Of a DNA stretch of 64,000 nt, positions 49,683 to 59,459 are shown in pieces (within the stretch, counting starts at the first letter, position 1; the number at the start of each line of letters is the position of its first letter). Source of the DNA: Alteriqipengyuania abyssalis (GTDB taxonomy: Bacteria; Pseudomonadota; Alphaproteobacteria; Sphingomonadales; Sphingomonadaceae); assembly GCF_019857185.1 (NCBI RefSeq), contig NZ_JAHWXP010000003.1, positions 277,501 to 341,500 on the forward strand, given 5' to 3'. The notes beneath the pieces are model-generated. The model was not told the origin of the DNA. It ran no database searches and was given only the letters and a program-made list of their open reading frames with translations. A program made the translations under genes and the position numbers.

Positions 49683-51796
49683 CAGAACGCGACGGTCAGC
49701 GAGCCGTTGATGCTGCGCTTCTCGCCCGGGTAGCAATCGCCGCGCACCAGGCAGACCGAGTAGTATTCCTCGTTGGTCACATTGCGCGCGGTGATCCGCA
49801 GGCTGAACCGGTCGAAGTCGTAGCCGAGCGACAGGTCGCCCACCGTGTGGCCATCGACGCGGTAGGTCAGCAGGCTATTGGTGATCGCCGAGATGCCGTT
49901 GCTCTCGTTTCCGCCGACGTACCGGACGCCGCCGCCGAAGCTCAGCCCCTCCAGCGCGCCGGTGAAATTGTACAGCGCGAAGAGCGAGGCCTGCCAGTCG
50001 GAGATCGAGGTCAGCGGCAGCCCGTTGGGATCTTCCGCGTCGAGATAGGTGACGTTGCCATCGATGCGCAGGCCGCCGATCAGCGCATTGGCTTCCAGCT
50101 CCGCACCGCGCACCTTCGAGATGCCTTCCTGCTGGCTGTCGGCCCCTGCCAGCGCGGCGGGATTGGGCAGGTTGGAAACCTCGATATCGAAGACCGACGC
50201 GGTGACCAGCGCGTTGATGCCGGTCGGCTGCCACTTGATCCCGGCCTCGTACTGGCGGCCTTCCTGGGGTTTCAGTTGCTGGCTGGTGATCCTGTCGACC
50301 CCGACGACCGGCTCGAAGCTTTCCGCGTAGCTGACATAGGGAGAGATACCCGCCGGACCGCGCCACAGGAGGCCGAAGCTCAGGCTGGTCGCATCGTCCT
50401 TTTGCGTGGATCCGTTCTCGACCCGGTTGGTCACATCGTCGAACCGGACGCCCGCGTTGGCGACCAGCGCGCCCCAGCTCATCTGGTCGGAAATGTAATA
50501 GCCGGTCGAATCGACGTAGTTGCGCGGGCCGTTAACCTGCAAGTCGCGGATTTGCTCGACCGTCGGGGCGTTCGTGTACTGCGGATTGAAGACGTTGAGC
50601 GTGCCCGCGTTGAACACGTAGGCGGTATCGGAATCGGTGAAGACGTCCTGCGTCTGCACGCCCACCAGCAGTTCGTGCCGGATCGGCCCGGTCTTGAACT
50701 CGCCGCGCACGCGTGCGTCGAGCGCGAGCTGTTCGCTCCGGTTATCGGCCAGGTAGAAGGTCCATGCGCCGTCGCCATTGGCGTCGATGCGCGGGACGCC
50801 GTTGCCCTGAAACGCGATCCACGCCTGCCGATAATCGGCCTTGGAATCGACGTAGCGCCCGACCGCCTCGAAGGAGAACGCATCGCTCAGCTGCTGTTCG
50901 AGGATCAGGGTCAGCGCGAAGCTTTCGGTGTCGTACGCGTTGAAGCCGGGCGCGCCCATGTATTCGTAAGGATCGATTTCCTCGCCGCTGGCCGACGGCA
51001 GCAGCGTTCCGGTGACGGGGAGGAACTGGTGCGCCGTGTCCGAATCCTGGTCCGAATAATTGGCCAGGATCGTGATCTCGGTGCCCGTGGCCGGGCGCAA
51101 CGTCAGTGCCGGGGCGATGACGAACTTGTTGTCGTCGACCTCGTCGATCTGGGTGCCGGAATCGCGCAGCAAGCCCACGAAGCGGAACTGGGCTTCGTCT
51201 TCGGCCCCGGGGATGGCAATATTGATGTCGGTCGCGATCTGCTTGCGATCGAAGCTGCCGTAGTCGAGCCGCACCTCACCCTCGGTCACGCCCTTGGGGC
51301 GCTTGGTGACGACATTGATGATGCCGCCGGGCGATCCTGCACCGTAGAGCACCGATGCCGGCCCCTTGAGCACCTCCACCTGCTCCAGCGTGTAGATGTC
51401 CTGCCGGGTCGTGTTGTAATATCCGAACAGGTACTGGAGATTGTCGCGATATTCGGGCGCGGCGAGCCCGCGGACCTTGGCGAAGTCGCCGCGGGTCGAG
51501 AAGCCGAAGGGCTCTGCGGTGACGCCAGCGGAGTAGGTCAGCGCGTCGTCGAGCGACTGCGCGCCTTTCTCATCGAAATCCTGCGCGGTCTCGATCGAGA
51601 TCGAGCGCGCGGTCTCGACGATCGGCGTGTCGGACTTGGTCGCGCCGAAATCGGTCAGTGCGCCGGTGACGACAATCGTACGGGTGTCGGTCGCGCCGTC
51701 GGGATCGCCGGTTTCCGAAGAGGCGTCCTGAGCCAGAGCGGGCGACGCGGCAATCAGCGCGAGCGATGCGGTCGTGGCGGCGAAAATAGGTTTCAC
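49682..51796 (-). CDS. TonB-dependent siderophore receptor
   Basis: A 704-residue outer-membrane receptor of the FhuA/FpvA type. The signal peptide ends near ASPALAQ, the TonB box is TRTIVVTGA, and the plug includes TARSISIETAQDFDEKGAQSLDDALTYSAGV and VEVLKGPASVLYGAGSPGGIINVVTKRP. The C-terminus ends in Phe (GSLTVAF). GTG 51796 has AGGGAG six bases upstream and is preferred over GTG 51814. A Fur-like site lies 43 bp upstream. The ligand is unknown, probably a hydroxamate or mixed siderophore. Confidence 0.92.
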   Translation of the reverse strand: MKPIFAATTASLALIAASPALAQDASSETGDPDGATDTRTIVVTGALTDFGATKSDTPIVETARSISIETAQDFDEKGAQSLDDALTYSAGVTAEPFGFSTRGDFAKVRGLAAPEYRDNLQYLFGYYNTTRQDIYTLEQVEVLKGPASVLYGAGSPGGIINVVTKRPKGVTEGEVRLDYGSFDRKQIATDINIAIPGAEDEAQFRFVGLLRDSGTQIDEVDDNKFVIAPALTLRPATGTEITILANYSDQDSDTAHQFLPVTGTLLPSASGEEIDPYEYMGAPGFNAYDTESFALTLILEQQLSDAFSFEAVGRYVDSKADYRQAWIAFQGNGVPRIDANGDGAWTFYLADNRSEQLALDARVRGEFKTGPIRHELLVGVQTQDVFTDSDTAYVFNAGTLNVFNPQYTNAPTVEQIRDLQVNGPRNYVDSTGYYISDQMSWGALVANAGVRFDDVTNRVENGSTQKDDATSLSFGLLWRGPAGISPYVSYAESFEPVVGVDRITSQQLKPQEGRQYEAGIKWQPTGINALVTASVFDIEVSNLPNPAALAGADSQQEGISKVRGAELEANALIGGLRIDGNVTYLDAEDPNGLPLTSISDWQASLFALYNFTGALEGLSFGGGVRYVGGNESNGISAITNSLLTYRVDGHTVGDLSLGYDFDRFSLRITARNVTNEEYYSVCLVRGDCYPGEKRSINGSLTVAF

Positions 51797-51838
51797 TTTT
51801 TGCTCCCTGAACACGATGTGAGCGCCTGCTAATGAAAC

Positions 51839-51857
51839 CTATTCTCAATTGCAATAG
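51839..51857. promoter_or_regulatory. candidate Fur box upstream of the siderophore receptor operon
   Basis: CTATTCTCAATTGCAATAG is a partial palindrome with 5-bp outer arms CTATT/AATAG and a CAATTG core. On the minus strand it contains TGCAATTGAGAAT, matching TGCAACTGATTAT upstream of feoAB at ten of thirteen positions. Iron repression is the expected outcome. Confidence 0.6.
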
Positions 51858-51963
51858 CGGTTTGGGTGAGTACGCTTTGAAGGAGGGATTACGCACCTCC
51901 AACGGATGCCGGGGTTTACCGGGGACGAGCGAACCAACGCATTGGAAGAGAAGGCAAGCGCGC

Positions 51964-52004
51964 GAAAAAGAAGAACCCGGGCGTCCGGTGAGACGCCCGG
52001 GTTC
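51964..52004 (-). terminator. rho-independent terminator of the autotransporter gene
   Basis: A 13-bp perfect stem: GAACCCGGGCGTC (51973-51985) pairs with GACGCCCGGGTTC (51992-52004) around a 6-nt loop. On the minus strand it is followed at once by TTCTTTTTC. It lies about 78 bp past the autotransporter stop, the right place and orientation. Confidence 0.85.
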
Positions 52005-52081
52005 AGGGTTCGATCGGTCCATCAGGGGACTTTCGGTTTTAGACCGGTTGCCGAACCCATCCCAGACACCTTGGGGCCCGG

Positions 52082-55000
52082 CTACATTGCGAAGCTGACC
52101 GATGCTCGCAGCGCATAGCCGATCTGGTCGTTGTGCTCCTCCGCGGAAAGTTCGCCCGAAATGGTGTAGAAGGCATCGCCTCCCACACCGCGCAGCCGCG
52201 CGAACCAGCCGCTGGTTCGCTCCTCGGGCGTCAGAGTAAAGCTGTCGCCGTCGCCGAACCGGGCGGTTGTCGCGCCAAGTTCACCGGAGAGGATCTCACG
52301 CCATCCTCCTTCCGCCTCGATCCGCAGCCAGTTCTTGTCGCGCCTGCGCATGCCGAGCAGATCGACGCCGACGGCACTGCCGACATTGATCGCGAGTTCA
52401 TCGCTGGTCCGATCTTCGACCGTGAGATTCAGTGCCTCGCCGCCGGTCTCGACATAGCCGTCCTCGCTCAGCCGGATATAGTCGAGCGTTACGGACGGCC
52501 GGAAGAAGACAAACTGCGATCCGGCTTCGAGCGAGACACCCGCGATGAAGCTGGTGGCGTTGCCGGACCACTCGCCGTCCATCGTCCGAGTGATGGTCTG
52601 ATCGCCGTCCTTGCCGTTGAAATAGCGGGCCCCATCGAAGTTCGCGAAACTGTAGGAACCTCGGGCGAAGCCGGACAGCGCGCCCCATTTTCCGCGCCAG
52701 TACAGCGCGCCTTCGTAGGTGTTGGAGATGAGGCTGTTGTCGGCCAGCGTATCGTGCCGGTTCCACAGCCAGGTGGCCGTGGCACCGACGGTGCCGAGCC
52801 CTGTCTGCAATTCGGCACCGCCCGAGAAACCCAAACCGTCGAGGTCGTATTGCGCGGTGTCTCCTTCATCCTTTGACGAATCCCACCCCGCCGCATCGAA
52901 CACGATGCTCAGCTTCTCCTTGCGTTCGAACGGACCCTGCGGCTCCGCGAGCCTGCGCGCGAAGGTCCGGATGCCGAGGCTGAGGCCGTCGAACGCGCCG
53001 CCCGCGTGATCGGGCAGGGTCTGCGCGACGGCGGCGCGAAACGGGTCTTTCTCGGTGATGTCAAGGAAGACGCCCGCAACGTCGTCATCCTCGGCGAGAG
53101 CGGCGTAAAGTGCATCATAGGCGGTCGTCTGCGCGCGGTTGAGGCCGAGTTCGTCGGTCGCCTTGCGGTCGATATCCACCTTCACGAGTCCCGCCGCCTG
53201 ATCCACGGCCAGCTGCGCCTTGTACATGAAGGGGACCAGCGCGACGTCCGGCTTCAGGGTTGCTGCACCCGTGAGCGTGCCCGCGTCGATGACGGTGTAG
53301 ATCCCTTCCGCCTCTGCGATATCGGTCAGCCGCAGCTTGAGCTTTGCGCCGTCCGCGAAACTGGCATTGCCGGTGACGGTGATCCCGCTTCCCGCAGCGG
53401 GGTCCTTGCTGAGCGTGGTGACGACCACGCCGTTCGCGCCGACCGCAAGTGTCGAAAGAGTGGTGGGCCCAGTCAGATCGAGCGCGCCGCCGTTGACCAT
53501 GACCGACAGGTTTTCGCTGCCGACCAGACGCCCCTTGAAGAGGGCCTTGTCGGCCAGCGTGAGCTTGCCTGCCCCACCCGCGAAATCCGCCGTGCCCGCG
53601 AAGCCAGCAGTGCCAGACAGCGCCAGTTCGTCGGTCTGACCACCGAAGCTTGCCTTGCCGGAAAAGCTCGCATCACCCGACAGCACGAACCGATCTAGCC
53701 CTGCGCCGAACGACACATCGCCCGCGACCGTTCCGTCGAGCAGTTCGAGCCTGTCTTCCCCGCTGCCGAACAGGATGTCGCCCTTGATACCGGGCGCGTT
53801 TACGCCAGAGCCGACCACCGTCTGGCGCACGGTCGCACCGGCGGCGACGCTGGTCAGATCGATCGCGATATTGCGGCCCGTATCGGCCTTCGCGCCGCTG
53901 GCAATAATCTGGCCGCTGTTCTCGACCAGACGCAGCGTGCCGCTGCGATCGACGATTGCGATTGCCGTACTCGTATCCTTGAGAGCGATCGCCTTGATCG
54001 TCCCGCTGTTGCGAACATAGGGCAAGTTCGCCCCGACATCGATCGAAACTGCGGTCGCGCGCGTCGCATCTCTGCCTCCGCCCGAGGCGGAGATGGTGCC
54101 AGCGTTGCGCAATTCGGCCGTCGAAGCTCCCGCGCCCAGACGCAGTGCGGTGGCGTTGCTGTCTATCGAGCTCGCGGCGATCGAACCATTAACGGCAATC
54201 CCGCCGGCAATCGTGACGTCGCCGCCGCGCCCGCCAATGACCATCCCGTTGCCGTCGATTCCGCTATACACCCCCTGACCCGCGATCGATCCGTCGACAA
54301 TGATCCCGAACCCGGTCCCGGTCGCAGGCAGGGCACCGATCGCGATGTCCCTGTCGGTGGCGCCGATCACCACTGCCGGCGCGGCACCATAGGAGACGAC
54401 CTTGGCGCTCCCTTCCTTCGCGTCCTCGATCCCGTCCTTGTCCTCGTCCGGGTCGTCCTTGTCGGTATCGGCAGGCGGGACTGCGAAGCGGATGCCCTTG
54501 GCCACGTCGCCTTCGATAACGATCGCGCTGCCTCCCTGGAGGACGTCGTCATCGTCGAGCTTGCTCAGATCGGCGGGCGCGGTCACCGCGCGGTAGCCGG
54601 TCGACACGATCGTGCCCTGAACCACCAGGGTGCCATCCAGATCGCCGGCGAAGCGCGCCGCGATCGCATCCTCGCCCTTTGCCGACACCGTTCCGGCTAG
54701 CCGCACGTCGCCGGTTACGTCCTGCACGTCGATACCCACGCTGCGATCGCCGAGAACCACAGTCTCGCCATCGTGGACCAGCTTGCCGTCCACCACACCG
54801 GCGACCCAGATGCCGGCAGAATCATTGCCTTCGACGGTGATCTTGCCCGAGTTGACGATGTTACCGGTCAGATTGCCGCGGATACGGATGCCCACCCGGT
54901 CGGTGCCGACCGCGAAGGGGCCATCGAGATCCTTGTCGTTGTCGATATCGGTCGGCTCGTAGGTTTCATCGACCGTGATCGTCCCGGTGTTGACGATGTC

Positions 55001-55282
55001 GGACTGCCGGTCGCCGGTGGTCTCGATCCCGCTCCCGCCATCGACATTCGTGATGACAATCTTGCCTTCATTGGTCGCATCGTGATCGCTGTCGACGACG
55101 ATCCCCGAGCCGCTGGTCAGCTCGATCGAACCGTTCTTGGTCACCTTTACATCGTCGCCAGCCCCATCCTTGAGCTGCGACGTGCGAACCGGCTGCGTCC
55201 GCTTCGCGTCGACCGTGGTCTGCGCCGCCGCGGGCGCGGCCAGCGCTGCAAGTGCGGTTCCGGCCAGAAGATAACGATACAT
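52082..55282 (-). CDS. autotransporter (type Va secretion) with beta-helical passenger
   Basis: A 1066-residue surface protein. Signal peptide residues 1-20 (ALAALAAPAAAQ). The passenger, about 21-770, consists of short repeated units with NxGxI-type turns (NTGTITVD, NSGKITVEG, NAGTISASG), fitting a right-handed beta-helix. An acidic DxDxD-like insertion at residues 272-289 may bind calcium. The C-terminal barrel domain, about 790-1066, starts after PDHAGGAFDGLSLGIRTFARRL and ends in an aromatic-type strand (ASVSFAM). The role, adhesion or biofilm, is inferred only. Confidence 0.88.
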   Translation of the reverse strand: MYRYLLAGTALAALAAPAAAQTTVDAKRTQPVRTSQLKDGAGDDVKVTKNGSIELTSGSGIVVDSDHDATNEGKIVITNVDGGSGIETTGDRQSDIVNTGTITVDETYEPTDIDNDKDLDGPFAVGTDRVGIRIRGNLTGNIVNSGKITVEGNDSAGIWVAGVVDGKLVHDGETVVLGDRSVGIDVQDVTGDVRLAGTVSAKGEDAIAARFAGDLDGTLVVQGTIVSTGYRAVTAPADLSKLDDDDVLQGGSAIVIEGDVAKGIRFAVPPADTDKDDPDEDKDGIEDAKEGSAKVVSYGAAPAVVIGATDRDIAIGALPATGTGFGIIVDGSIAGQGVYSGIDGNGMVIGGRGGDVTIAGGIAVNGSIAASSIDSNATALRLGAGASTAELRNAGTISASGGGRDATRATAVSIDVGANLPYVRNSGTIKAIALKDTSTAIAIVDRSGTLRLVENSGQIIASGAKADTGRNIAIDLTSVAAGATVRQTVVGSGVNAPGIKGDILFGSGEDRLELLDGTVAGDVSFGAGLDRFVLSGDASFSGKASFGGQTDELALSGTAGFAGTADFAGGAGKLTLADKALFKGRLVGSENLSVMVNGGALDLTGPTTLSTLAVGANGVVVTTLSKDPAAGSGITVTGNASFADGAKLKLRLTDIAEAEGIYTVIDAGTLTGAATLKPDVALVPFMYKAQLAVDQAAGLVKVDIDRKATDELGLNRAQTTAYDALYAALAEDDDVAGVFLDITEKDPFRAAVAQTLPDHAGGAFDGLSLGIRTFARRLAEPQGPFERKEKLSIVFDAAGWDSSKDEGDTAQYDLDGLGFSGGAELQTGLGTVGATATWLWNRHDTLADNSLISNTYEGALYWRGKWGALSGFARGSYSFANFDGARYFNGKDGDQTITRTMDGEWSGNATSFIAGVSLEAGSQFVFFRPSVTLDYIRLSEDGYVETGGEALNLTVEDRTSDELAINVGSAVGVDLLGMRRRDKNWLRIEAEGGWREILSGELGATTARFGDGDSFTLTPEERTSGWFARLRGVGGDAFYTISGELSAEEHNDQIGYALRASVSFAM

Positions 55283-55375
55283 GCATTCCTCCGTCTTGAG
55301 TCAGACGGGAGGACGGAGCCGACGGGAACTTGCCTTGGTCCTGTCGATAAAAATCTCGCGCGCCCGGCCCAGCCG

Positions 55376-57748
55376 CTAGAACGCGAAGTCGACGCCGATC
55401 CGGATCGTGCGCGGGCGCAGCGGGGTTTCCTGCGCGCGGACGACCGCAAACGGCGTGCCCAGCGCAAACCGGTTGCCCTTCGCGTCGGCCAGATTGGTGA
55501 TCGAAAGCGTCCCGCCGATCCGATCATTGCCGATCCGCAGCGTCAGCCCGCTGTCGAGATAATCCCCCTGCAAATCGCCGAGTTCGGGGCCGATGCCCAG
55601 CCGTGACTTGCCGATATAGCTCGCCCAGGCACGCGCATCGAGATCGAGGTTTCCGCCGATCGGGCGCGAATATTCGAGCCCCAGCCGCCCGGAAAACTCC
55701 GCGATATTGGGCACGTGCGAGGTCCGGCCCATAAGAAGGATGAGGTTGAAGGGTGGCTCGTCGATCGAGCTGCGATTGACGCTCGCGCCGCCCGTCAGCC
55801 GCAGATCGGGAGCGAGGTACACACCTGCGCTGGCGCTGATCGTCCACACGCGACCATCGCCGATATTCGCCGTGCTGGGCAACCCTGCCACATCGATGAA
55901 ATCGGCCTGGATGTCGTTCCATCTGGTGTAGGATAGGTTGAGCGCCAGATCGAACGGATCGCGCCCGGGAACTCCGTGGCGAACGCCGACCTCGAAGGTC
56001 TGCGCATCGTCGCGATCGAACCGGCGGACGAATTCGCCCTCGATCGCAAGGCCGCCCGGACGGAAGCCCTCCTGATAGCGAAGATAGAGGCTGGTTTCGG
56101 GCGCAAGCCGGGCCATCAGCGATGCCGATGGAAGAAAGGCCGACTGATCCCGCTTCGCCGTCACCGCCGCACGCTCGATCGCGAGCGCAGCAGAGACATC
56201 TTCCGCACTGCCGCCCAGTCGCACCAGCGAATAGCGCGCACCCAGAGTGGCGATCAGATTGTCGTGCAGGCGATAGGAACCCTCCGCATAGACCGTCGCT
56301 TCCGTCACCGTGTTGAGCACGCCGGTGGTGGCCGCGCGCAGGGTCATCTGCCGCAGGCTGCGGTTGAGCTGGGTACGGTTGTCGACCAGGCTCAGCCCCG
56401 CGACCCACCCGAACCGGTCATCGATCGGCTGCCACAGGCGCGTTTCGTGTGCGATCATCCGCGTTTCGTTGCGCTGGACGAACAACCGCTCCTGCTCGGT
56501 CGACGCATCGTAGCGTTCTTCCAGGGTCTGATCGGCAATTGCGGTGGAGGACCGCAGACGCACCGCGCCGATGCGACCATCGACCACTATCTGGCCGTGC
56601 AGGTATTCCGCATCCGATCCTTCACGCACGCGCGCCGCGCTGTCGTAGCCGGGCTGGTTGCGGGTGACGTACTGGCTGTCCTGCGCGTGGGTGGTCTGGC
56701 CCAGGCCGATGAGGTCGATCGTCCAGTCCGGTGCCAGCTGCGCGCGCAGTATGGCCCGCCCCGAGAGGATCGAGGTCCGGTTGACGTCGGTGCGATCGAG
56801 GAACGGCTTGTCGATATAGCCCCCTTCCGTCACCCCATCGAGTGTCACGCGAAGCGCAGCCTTGTCGCTCGCCAGCGGGAGGTTGGCGATCAGGCCCAGA
56901 TCGGCGCTGCCGTCGCCATGCTCGGTCAGCGCCCCGCCCAGCGTTCCGCTCGCGAAGGATCGGCTGAGTTCGGGGCTGTTGGGCACCAGCCGGATGATCC
57001 CGCCGAGCGAGCCCGCGCCGTACAGGGTGCCCTGCGGCCCCTCCAGCACCTCCACCCGTTCGAGGTCGGAAAGCCTGAGATCGGGATCGGGCGCGTTGTA
57101 GCTCAGCCGGATATCGCCGAGATACTGCCCGACAGTCGCCTGCGTGGGACCGGTAAAGCTGGAGTCCGCGATGCCGCGGATGAACAGCTTATTGCGGCCG
57201 CTGCCAAGATAGGTCGAGGAAACGGTGGCGACGCGCTGGGTGATCTTCTCGGTCCCGCCGACCCCGCCGAGCGCCAGTTCTTCGCCATCGATCATCGAGA
57301 CCTGCGCGGGCATTTCCTTCAGCGGAAGCTCGCGCTTGCTGGCGGTCACCACGATTTCCGGCAGAGGTGCGGCGGGAGTCGGCGCGGGGCCGGGGCGTGG
57401 TCCGCGCTCGGTCGTCGTTACGCGTGCGTCCCGGCGCGGGCGAGCGGCACGCGCCGGTAGCGGATCGAGCCGCCAGGCCATTGCGCTGATGCGGACCGCG
57501 CGGGCATTCGCCTGCCGCGCCAGCCGCTGCACCGCCGCCTCTGCGGACATGGTCCCGCGAATGCGCGCGACCCGCCGCGACGACAGGCTGGAACCGTTGA
57601 CCACGATGCTGGACCCGGTCTGACGGGCAAGCGCGATCGCGGAGTCCGCGACCGTTCCGGCAGGCACATCGACGCGGCGCTCCTGCGCGCTGGCCGGATA
57701 TGCCGCGCTCGCCACCAGGGCCGCAACAAGAACCGGATACACGCGCAT
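55376..57748 (-). CDS. TonB-dependent receptor with N-terminal STN signalling domain
   Basis: A 790-residue outer-membrane receptor. After the signal peptide (ending ASAQ), residues 24-97 form the secretin/TonB N-terminal (STN) domain (VPAGTVADSAIALARQTGSS then VNGSSL). A Pro/Arg-rich linker follows, then the TonB box PEIVVTASK and a plug with VEVLEGPQGTLYGAGSLGGIIRLV. The barrel ends IRIGVDFAF. STN plus the adjacent fecI and fecR genes predicts ligand-dependent transcriptional signalling. The ligand is unknown; the plug resembles receptors of the IroN/oxidative sphingomonad group rather than FecA itself. Confidence 0.9.
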   Translation of the reverse strand: MRVYPVLVAALVASAAYPASAQERRVDVPAGTVADSAIALARQTGSSIVVNGSSLSSRRVARIRGTMSAEAAVQRLARQANARAVRISAMAWRLDPLPARAARPRRDARVTTTERGPRPGPAPTPAAPLPEIVVTASKRELPLKEMPAQVSMIDGEELALGGVGGTEKITQRVATVSSTYLGSGRNKLFIRGIADSSFTGPTQATVGQYLGDIRLSYNAPDPDLRLSDLERVEVLEGPQGTLYGAGSLGGIIRLVPNSPELSRSFASGTLGGALTEHGDGSADLGLIANLPLASDKAALRVTLDGVTEGGYIDKPFLDRTDVNRTSILSGRAILRAQLAPDWTIDLIGLGQTTHAQDSQYVTRNQPGYDSAARVREGSDAEYLHGQIVVDGRIGAVRLRSSTAIADQTLEERYDASTEQERLFVQRNETRMIAHETRLWQPIDDRFGWVAGLSLVDNRTQLNRSLRQMTLRAATTGVLNTVTEATVYAEGSYRLHDNLIATLGARYSLVRLGGSAEDVSAALAIERAAVTAKRDQSAFLPSASLMARLAPETSLYLRYQEGFRPGGLAIEGEFVRRFDRDDAQTFEVGVRHGVPGRDPFDLALNLSYTRWNDIQADFIDVAGLPSTANIGDGRVWTISASAGVYLAPDLRLTGGASVNRSSIDEPPFNLILLMGRTSHVPNIAEFSGRLGLEYSRPIGGNLDLDARAWASYIGKSRLGIGPELGDLQGDYLDSGLTLRIGNDRIGGTLSITNLADAKGNRFALGTPFAVVRAQETPLRPRTIRIGVDFAF

Positions 57749-57750
57749 CG

Positions 57751-58683
57751 TCAGCGTCCGCCGAGTATCCAGACATCACCGTCCTGCTGCACGTCGATCC
57801 CGAGCAGGGGGCCCAGCGCACCTGGATCGCGCCGTAGCGGATCAATCGCAACGCTGCCCGAAATCGAGCGCGCCTCTCCCGCGTCGGCAACGCGGTAGGT
57901 AATGCCGGTCGCTCGCGACAGGTCATCCGCCACATCCGCCAGCGGGGCGTTGCGGAAGGTCAGCCGCCCTTCCCGCCATTCGCCCACCTGATCGACCGGC
58001 ACGCTCTCCATCCGGTAGCTACCCTTTGCCGGATCGAAGCTGAGCACCTGGCCCGGATCGATCCGCGCAGCCGGGCCATCCGGCTCGTAGATCACCGCGC
58101 CTTCGGCCACGCCCACCGCGACTGCGGCTTCGCGGATGGTCACCTCGAACACGGTCCCTGCATCGACAAGCGTCGCATCGCCCACCGCGAGGCGGAAGGG
58201 ATCGGCATCGTCATGGCGAATCTCGAACACGGCACGCCCGCTGTTCAGGCGTGCTTCCCGCTCGCCATCGACGACCAGTTCCGTGCCACCCGCCAGCACG
58301 ACCGCGCTGCCATCGCCGAGTTCGATGGTACGCGTCTCACCCGCCGCCGTGCGGTAGGTCGTATCGGCATCACCGGCGGGCCACAGCCACAACGCCGCGA
58401 CAAGGGCGAGACATGCGGCAAGCGCGGGCGCGAACCAGCGACGAGGCGACCTGTGCCCGCCCTCATCGCTATCCTCATCCGACCAGTCGGGATCGTTCGC
58501 GGGGAGCGAGGAGAGTGCCTCGGCCCCCTCCTCCACCGCGATCATCGCCCGGTCGTAAGCCTCGGCATGCGCAGCCGAAGCTTCGAGCCACTCGGTGAAC
58601 GAAGCCCAGTCGTCGAAGTCCGGCTCCGACGTGCGCACCGCCCACATCGCGGCTTCATCCAGGATTTGCTGATCAACCGCCAT
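57751..58683 (-). CDS. FecR family anti-sigma / sigma regulator
   Basis: A 310-residue inner-membrane protein. The cytoplasmic N-terminus (about 1-80) has the FecR_N pattern EAAMWAVRTSEPDFDDWASFTEWLEASAAHAEAYDRA. A single membrane helix is at about 85-105 (FAPALAACLALVAALWLW). The periplasmic FecR domain follows, with GETRTIELGDGSAVVLAGGTELVV, and an STN-like C-terminal part, ADVADDLSRATGITYRV. It relays receptor occupancy to the FecI-type sigma. It is 2 bp upstream of the receptor gene. Confidence 0.92.
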   Translation of the reverse strand: MAVDQQILDEAAMWAVRTSEPDFDDWASFTEWLEASAAHAEAYDRAMIAVEEGAEALSSLPANDPDWSDEDSDEGGHRSPRRWFAPALAACLALVAALWLWPAGDADTTYRTAAGETRTIELGDGSAVVLAGGTELVVDGEREARLNSGRAVFEIRHDDADPFRLAVGDATLVDAGTVFEVTIREAAVAVGVAEGAVIYEPDGPAARIDPGQVLSFDPAKGSYRMESVPVDQVGEWREGRLTFRNAPLADVADDLSRATGITYRVADAGEARSISGSVAIDPLRRDPGALGPLLGIDVQQDGDVWILGGR

Positions 58684-58721
58684 TCACGAATGCTCCTGGC
58701 CACATGACGGAGTCGTCGCGC

Positions 58722-59294
58722 TCATACCTCATCCAGCCGCTCCCTGAGTTCGATCAGGACACGATAGACCTGCCGCAAATCGCTCTCGACCGTACTGATA
58801 CTCACGCCGAATTCCTGGGCGATCACGCGCTGGGCAATCCCGTCGATCCGGCTGCGGCGAAAGATCGCCACCGCGCGCGGCGGCAATGGCGCCAGCGCTT
58901 CCTCGACCCGTGCTGCAAGCTGCCTGCCTGCAACCACCCGTTCGGCCGAGGGACTGTCGGACACGCCGATCGCGACCCCGCTATGCCCTTCGACCCAGGC
59001 CGCATCGCGCTGTTCGGCCTGCTTTGCGGAGCGGTAGCGGTCGATCATCGCCGCGTTGGCCGCACGATAGAGATAGGCGAGCGGTGCGGCGATCGGGCCG
59101 GCTTCCACCCGCGAAATTCTCAGCCAGACTTCCTGCAGAATATCCTCGGCATCCTCCCCCGCTCCGCGCGCAACGAGAAAGCGCAGAAGCTTGTCCCGGT
59201 TCGCCGGGAAGACGGCCTCTAGTCCGTCAGGGGAATCGCCGGAGTCTGGCAAAGTCAGTTTACTCGCTTGCGTGGGCGGATGACCGATAAACAT
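58722..59294 (-). CDS. RNA polymerase ECF sigma factor, FecI-like
   Basis: A 190-residue sigma factor. Region 2 is seen in LLRFLVARGAGEDAEDILQEVWLRIS followed by PLAYLYRAANAAMIDRYRSAKQAEQRD. Region 4 is in LAPLPPRAVAIFRRSRIDGIAQRVIAQEFGVSISTVESDLRQVYRVL. The order sigma-FecR-receptor is the standard cell-surface signalling cassette. The ATG at 59294 is used; the open frame continues 34 codons upstream. Confidence 0.92.
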   Translation of the reverse strand: MFIGHPPTQASKLTLPDSGDSPDGLEAVFPANRDKLLRFLVARGAGEDAEDILQEVWLRISRVEAGPIAAPLAYLYRAANAAMIDRYRSAKQAEQRDAAWVEGHSGVAIGVSDSPSAERVVAGRQLAARVEEALAPLPPRAVAIFRRSRIDGIAQRVIAQEFGVSISTVESDLRQVYRVLIELRERLDEV

Positions 59295-59459
59295 ACCCCA
59301 GGGCAGACGCCCCAGCGGGACTTGTCGGTCGCGTCGATGCCGCAATTCGCGAGGTGAGGTATGGGCATCCCGAGTCTCTGGCAATAGCTTTGGCAAGCTA
59401 TCGCGCGACTCTGGCGCAAGCGAACTTAGGCGATGGGCCGGGGCGCCGTGCGGACCACC

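Noticed and set aside
48127-49710. 527-codon plus-strand ORF across the PepSY region
   Set aside because: Antisense shadow frame with basic low-complexity composition; the minus-strand genes overlap each other at start/stop codons and have clear membrane topology.
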